Shown: piece after piece, positions 61,230 to 64,000 of the stretch
Layout of the letters: the number at the start of each line of letters is the position of its first letter
Numbering within the stretch: position 1 is the first letter of the stretch
Assembly (NCBI RefSeq): GCF_023734135.1
Contig: NZ_AP025730.1
Coordinates: 1,116,001-1,180,000 of the forward strand
Origin: Sphaerotilus microaerophilus
GTDB taxonomy: Bacteria; Pseudomonadota; Gammaproteobacteria; Burkholderiales; Burkholderiaceae_C
Reading direction: 5' to 3'
Length of the DNA: 64,000 bases
The notes under the pieces: generated by a model
Databases searched by the model: none
What the model was told of the DNA's origin: nothing
What the model saw: only the letters and a program-made list of their open reading frames with translations
Position numbers and translations under genes: made by a program

Positions 61230-61967
61230 CTAGATCTCGGCCAGTGGCAGGCCCAGTAGCGCGGGTGCGTCAGCATCTAGGATGAGGATGCGTACATCGG
61301 CCTGGCCGGCCAATTCAAGGATGTTCGCCAGGTCGTCAGGCATGCCCTTGTCCCGGTGCTCCTGCCGAAGCTGCTCCGCACTGATGCCCTCGGCATACTC
61401 CAGGTTCTTGTCTGTCCAGGGCGTGGAAATCAGCTTGACGCCGATCGCCGGGCTGTATGGAACCCGGAAGGCGATGAACAGAAAGGCCTCCGGCGTCGCA
61501 AGGTCCGCTAGGCTGGCCAGGTACTGGCCGGTTTCCTGGCTGATGTGCGCGCTGCTGATTTCCCAGCATCGGCTGTAATAGCCGGTCTCGAAACTCAACC
61601 GCTGCACCACGTCTCGCGCGGCCTCGGCCGAATAGGTATCACCGACGTGGACCGGGCGACCGTCCAGGTCGTCGCCATGGATGGCATAAACCACCGCACC
61701 CACCACGCCTTCGCCGCTGACGCCTTCAATGGCATCGCATTCGGCCATCAGTTCGGCACTGACAGGCACAGTGCCATTCCTGACCACCGCGAAGTCGCTG
61801 GTGACGATGCAGGGGGAAGAAACCAGCTCCTCCTCGGAGAGGTGCTGTTGGCTCGCGTGGATGTTTCGCCACACATGCGGGCTTCCGTCTTCGTAGCTGA
61901 TGCACAGCGTTCGGACGATTTTCAGATTCCAGTAGCCGCGTACAAAGGGGTTGGGATTCTGGGTCAT
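61230..61967 (-). CDS. ICE hypothetical protein (possibly DUF5983)
   Basis: A 245-residue soluble protein. The N-terminal part has LCISYEDGSPHVWRNIHAS and VVRNGTVPVSAELMAECD; the C-terminal part ends QADVRILILDADAPALLGLP. I believe it belongs to DUF5983 but cannot confirm. Function unknown. Good ribosome binding site (GGAGAAATCC) behind a leader hairpin. Confidence 0.7.
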   Translation of the reverse strand: MTQNPNPFVRGYWNLKIVRTLCISYEDGSPHVWRNIHASQQHLSEEELVSSPCIVTSDFAVVRNGTVPVSAELMAECDAIEGVSGEGVVGAVVYAIHGDDLDGRPVHVGDTYSAEAARDVVQRLSFETGYYSRCWEISSAHISQETGQYLASLADLATPEAFLFIAFRVPYSPAIGVKLISTPWTDKNLEYAEGISAEQLRQEHRDKGMPDDLANILELAGQADVRILILDADAPALLGLPLAEI

Positions 61968-62004
61968 AGGATTTCTCCAGATTGAATAATGGAGCCAATC
62001 CCCG

Positions 62005-62028
62005 CCACCGGGAACTGGACCCCGGTGG
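62005..62028 (-). promoter_or_regulatory. Leader hairpin, 8-bp perfect stem
   Basis: CCACCGGG (62005-62012) pairs with CCCGGTGG (62021-62028), loop of 8 bases, upstream of the 61967 gene. Confidence 0.6.
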
Positions 62029-62047
62029 GTTGAAAGTCGAAAAAGCG

Positions 62048-62095
62048 TCAGGCGGCACTGATCGATGGCTTTGGACCAATCGGCGCTGGCTGACG
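62048..62095 (-). promoter_or_regulatory. Attenuator-like hairpin
   Basis: CGTCAG (62047-62052) and CTGACG (62090-62095) bracket a partly paired interior. On the minus strand the stem runs straight into CUUUUUCG, like an intrinsic terminator inside the leader of the 61967 gene. It occupies the place where other units have element B. Confidence 0.4.
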
Positions 62096-62105
62096 GAGGG
62101 AAAAT

Positions 62106-62139
62106 TGAGGGACATGGCCTGGTGGGCGCATGTCCCTCA
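62106..62139 (-). terminator. Intrinsic terminator after the 62182 gene
   Basis: TGAGGGACATG and CATGTCCCTCA form a perfect 11-bp stem; the minus strand continues AUUUUCC. Confidence 0.8.
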
Positions 62140-62181
62140 TGGGGTGGCGAACGACAAGGTGGTGATATTCCGGAAGCCGGC

Positions 62182-62574
62182 TCACCAACCGCTGTAGTTC
62201 ACCAGCAGGTCGGCGATGACCTTGCGGCGTTGCAGATCGAGACCGTCGAAGTCCGACAGTCCTTGGAAGTGGCAGCGCTTGAGCATGGCACCGCCCTCGC
62301 GCGCGTTGTAGAAGCTGAACATGGCGGACAGGAACATGCGTTCTCCGCTGCTCAGGACGCCGAGAGCGTCGTTGGCACGCAGCATGTCGGGACGCAGATC
62401 CCACTTGCTCTTGGCCTGGTTCAGGCCTTCGCGTGTGCCGTCGCCAAACCATTGCGGGCCAGCGATCTCGACACCGCGCTTCCAGGCCTCGAAGAAGGCT
62501 TGGGGCGCGGCGGCGAAATGCTGCTCTTCCCACATGATCTGATCGACGACTTCCTGTGGCAAAAGCTGGTTCAT
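62182..62574 (-). CDS. Small ICE hypothetical protein (possibly DUF7673)
   Basis: A 130-residue helical protein with ALGVLSSGERMFLSAMFSFY and GLDLQRRKVIADLLVNYSGW. It resembles small phage/ICE proteins of the DUF7673 kind, an uncertain recollection. ATG 62574; it follows the 62596 gene by 21 bases, so the two are probably cotranscribed from the B4 leader. Confidence 0.7.
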   Translation of the reverse strand: MNQLLPQEVVDQIMWEEQHFAAAPQAFFEAWKRGVEIAGPQWFGDGTREGLNQAKSKWDLRPDMLRANDALGVLSSGERMFLSAMFSFYNAREGGAMLKRCHFQGLSDFDGLDLQRRKVIADLLVNYSGW

Positions 62575-62595
62575 GACGTGATTCCTCCAGTTGGA

Positions 62596-62808
62596 TCAGG
62601 GCGTGGCGAGCTGGGACCAGCCGCCTCTTTCGAGGGCACGTTGAGCCGCGACATAGCTGCGGAAGTACTCGCTGGATTCCCGCGAAACGGGACCTTCGGT
62701 ATCGTGCGTGCCGATGTAGTGGCCGGCGGCGCTATGCAGGACTTCGAGCGGCAGGAACTTGCCGCAATGGATCAAGGCCAACTGGCCGAAAGAGGCTTGC
62801 TGGGACAT
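62596..62808 (-). CDS. Small ICE hypothetical protein
   Basis: A 70-residue protein (MSQQASFGQLALIHCGKFLP) with AGHYIGTHDTEGPVSRESSE. No family recognised. First gene behind elements A4/B4. Ribosome binding site AAGGAG. Confidence 0.65.
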   Translation of the reverse strand: MSQQASFGQLALIHCGKFLPLEVLHSAAGHYIGTHDTEGPVSRESSEYFRSYVAAQRALERGGWSQLATP

Positions 62809-62846
62809 GGATGGGCTCCTTGGAGAAGCGGGGGCCTTGTCCCTCA

Positions 62847-62863
62847 CGGGATGGCAGCTCCCG
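62847..62863 (-). promoter_or_regulatory. Leader hairpin
   Basis: CGGGA (62847-62851) pairs with TCCCG (62859-62863) upstream of the 62808 gene, directly downstream of element B4 on the minus strand. Confidence 0.45.
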
Positions 62864-62880
62864 CATGCGGTTGAGAAAAA

Positions 62881-63007
62881 GCATCGGCGTCACGAGGACG
62901 CGCGTCCGCAGACTCGATGCGATAGCGGACTGGCGGGTGGCGCGGAGAGAATCCGCGGCAGCCTGGAAACCCTGGCTGCTGGCATGGTGCTGACGGATCA
63001 GCGACAC
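62881..63007 (-). ncRNA. Pseudoknotted structured element, copy B4
   Basis: GCATCG (62881-62886) pairs with CGATGC (62915-62920); GTCCGC (62904-62909) pairs with GCGGAC (62925-62930). Inserted hairpin GCGTC/GACGC (62887-62901). Then CGCGGA-GAGAA-TCCGCG (62941-62957), GCAGCC/GGCTGC (62958-62979) and CTGA/TCAG (62990-63001). On the minus strand the last pseudoknot strand runs into UUUUUCUC. Confidence 0.75.
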
Positions 63008-63085
63008 ATGCACGCAGCTTCGTGAGCGAGTCGAGCCACGTCAGCCGGAAATCGGCACCTGCTACAGCCCCTATTGGCGAACGTG

Positions 63086-63117
63086 GAAAAAAGAAAGCCC
63101 CGCAGCAAGTGCGGGGC
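63086..63117 (-). terminator. Intrinsic terminator
   Basis: Minus-strand AGCCCCGC-acttgct-GCGGGGCU followed by UUCUUUUUU, after the stop of the 63144 gene. Confidence 0.92.
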
Positions 63118-63143
63118 TATCAGGACGGGCAGGCGATGCTGGA

Positions 63144-63701
63144 TCAGCGAGGCTTGTCGCCCAGCACATGCTGCTTCCATAGGGCGAATGCTTCATCCGG
63201 TGCTAGCTCTGCAAGGATGACGATGGGCTGGCCCTGACGGGCGCGCAGCGATGCGAAATACGCCGGCCTGTCTGCGATGGCCTTGAGCTTGATGCCCTTG
63301 AGGAACAGCAGCTTGCCGTCTTTGATGAACAGCACCTTGTTGCCGACGTCGCGGTTGAATGCGGTGCGCAGCTTGCGCTCGGCGTACATGGCACCGGCCA
63401 GTTGATCGACGAGGAAGTCCAACGTAATGTCGATGATCAGCGGCTCTTCGTCCTCTCGTTCGAGGTCGAGCGAGGCCGGCGGAAGGCTCCTGGTGAATTC
63501 CTCCGCCTGGGCCAGAAGCGCGATCTGGCCTTGTAGCGCACGCACGAATGTCGATCCGCCATGTCCGTCGTTGCGGGCCTCGGCAATGGGAATGCCGTCG
63601 AATTCGACAATGGCGGTGAAGCACAGCGTTTCCTCGCTGGCGAAATCGGCCACCTTGAGATTATTCAGCGTGATGCGGTCTTGTTGGGTAATGGTTTCCA
63701 T
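63144..63701 (-). CDS. Conserved ICE hypothetical protein, 185 residues
   Basis: Begins METITQQDRITLNNLKVADF. Blocks TLCFTAIVEFDGIPIAEARN, GHGGSTFVRAL and LDFLVDQLAGAMYAERKLRT are followed by VLFIKDGKLLFLKGIKLKAI. It looks like a single compact domain without catalytic motifs I recognise. ATG 63701 follows AGGAC; the open frame upstream is leader translation. It forms its own unit between element B5 and a strong terminator. Confidence 0.72.
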   Translation of the reverse strand: METITQQDRITLNNLKVADFASEETLCFTAIVEFDGIPIAEARNDGHGGSTFVRALQGQIALLAQAEEFTRSLPPASLDLEREDEEPLIIDITLDFLVDQLAGAMYAERKLRTAFNRDVGNKVLFIKDGKLLFLKGIKLKAIADRPAYFASLRARQGQPIVILAELAPDEAFALWKQHVLGDKPR

Positions 63702-63741
63702 GGGAAGTCCTGAGTATCGACCGGGTGACGACACGCCCCTG

Positions 63742-63764
63742 ACGGGACGCGGCATTCGTCCCGT
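63742..63764 (-). promoter_or_regulatory. Leader hairpin
   Basis: ACGGGAC (63742-63748) pairs with GTCCCGT (63758-63764), between element B5 and the 63701 start. Confidence 0.55.
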
Positions 63765-63779
63765 GGGTTGGAGAAAGGA

Positions 63780-63901
63780 GGCATCGATGCCCCGGTGGGC
63801 AGCGTTCGCCGGTGGATGCCGGGGCGAACTGGCGGGTGGCGCGGGTGGAACCCACGGCAGCCTGGACACCCTGGCTGCTGGCTGCTGCCGACACGTCGGC
63901 A
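63780..63901 (-). ncRNA. Pseudoknotted structured element, copy B5
   Basis: GGCATC (63780-63785) pairs with GATGCC (63815-63820); GTTCGCC (63804-63810) pairs with GGCGAAC (63823-63829). Inserted hairpin TGCCC/GGGCA (63788-63801). Then GGGT/ACCC (63843-63853), GCAGCC/GGCTGC (63857-63878) and TGCCGAC/GTCGGCA (63886-63901). The clearest copy together with B4. Confidence 0.75.
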
Positions 63902-63944
63902 ATGCAGAAGGAAGAATGGCGTGGCCGGTTGGCTGCGTCGTGCA

Positions 63945-64000
63945 TCAATCCGATGCGCTCGATCCCGTCTTTTGCAGGCACTGCACCAGCCGCTGACCCA
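63945..64000 (-). CDS. Possible C-terminus of a gene beyond the right edge
   Basis: The minus-strand frame entering from the right reads QRLVQCLQKTGSSASD and stops with TGA at 63945-63947. The helical end and the position just before element B5 fit the 3' end of another ICE gene. Too short to identify. Confidence 0.35.
   Translation of the reverse strand, partial: GQRLVQCLQKTGSSASD

Noticed and set aside
62881..63901. CRISPR-like repeat array
   Set aside because: The repeats are long, widely spaced, structured and sequence-variable, with no short identical repeats, spacers or cas genes.
1..64000. tRNA, rRNA, integrase or attachment site
   Set aside because: No cloverleaf, rRNA segment, tyrosine recombinase or terminal repeat was found by reading; the ICE ends must lie outside.

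Overview
The window is high-GC DNA from a member of the Pseudomonadota, beta- or gamma-type. The transfer genes have the same families, order and orientation as the ICEclc/PAGI-2 group of integrative and conjugative elements (ICEs), which is common in Burkholderiales and Pseudomonas. The exact host cannot be read from the sequence. Neither an integrase nor an attachment site is present, so this is an internal slice of an ICE with adjoining cargo or chromosome.

Region 1 (1-16.6 kb, all minus strand) is one run of twelve genes. An export system comes first: a NodT-type outer membrane protein, a HlyD-type periplasmic adaptor, an RbbA-type double-ATPase/permease and a YhhJ-type permease. It is followed by a polyhydroxybutyrate (PHB) cluster: phasin, acetoacetyl-CoA reductase, a DUF3141 PHA-synthase-like protein, a MaoC/phosphate acetyltransferase fusion, an SDR oxidoreductase, acetate kinase, a GltS-type carrier and a PHA synthase cut by the window edge. 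Acetate kinase and phosphotransacetylase can interconvert acetate, acetyl phosphate and acetyl-CoA, and the reductase and synthase can turn acetyl-CoA-derived units into PHB. A divergent TetR regulator (18.2 kb) heads a short plus-strand operon with a DUF4105 membrane protein and a lipoprotein esterase. An IS701-like insertion sequence sits in the shared promoter region between the two units. Degenerate IS66 and AAA-ATPase fragments lie at 21.9-22.9 kb.

Region 2 (22.9-49.8 kb) is the conjugation module: MobH relaxase, a candidate oriT, an Xre/RES toxin-antitoxin pair, a type G mating-pair-formation system in three minus-strand operons, a VirB4/TraC ATPase, a TraD coupling protein, a lytic transglycosylase, PilL and a RadC-like protein. 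A conserved ~25-30-nt block with core CAAACAAT precedes each of the three transfer operons. In the main one it is split by a nested pair of the same IS.

Region 3 (49.9-64 kb) holds an ICE helicase, a DNA-methyltransferase-like protein, DUF3275, DUF932 and DUF3577 proteins and many small unknown proteins, all on the minus strand. Most of these genes have a GC-rich hairpin next to the ribosome binding site, and several are closed by strong intrinsic terminators.

The most notable observation is a repeated 100-135-nt structured element, found upstream of radC and at four transcription-unit starts in region 3. It has three hairpins plus an H-type pseudoknot. Helices keep pairing while their sequences change between copies, as expected of a conserved structured RNA.
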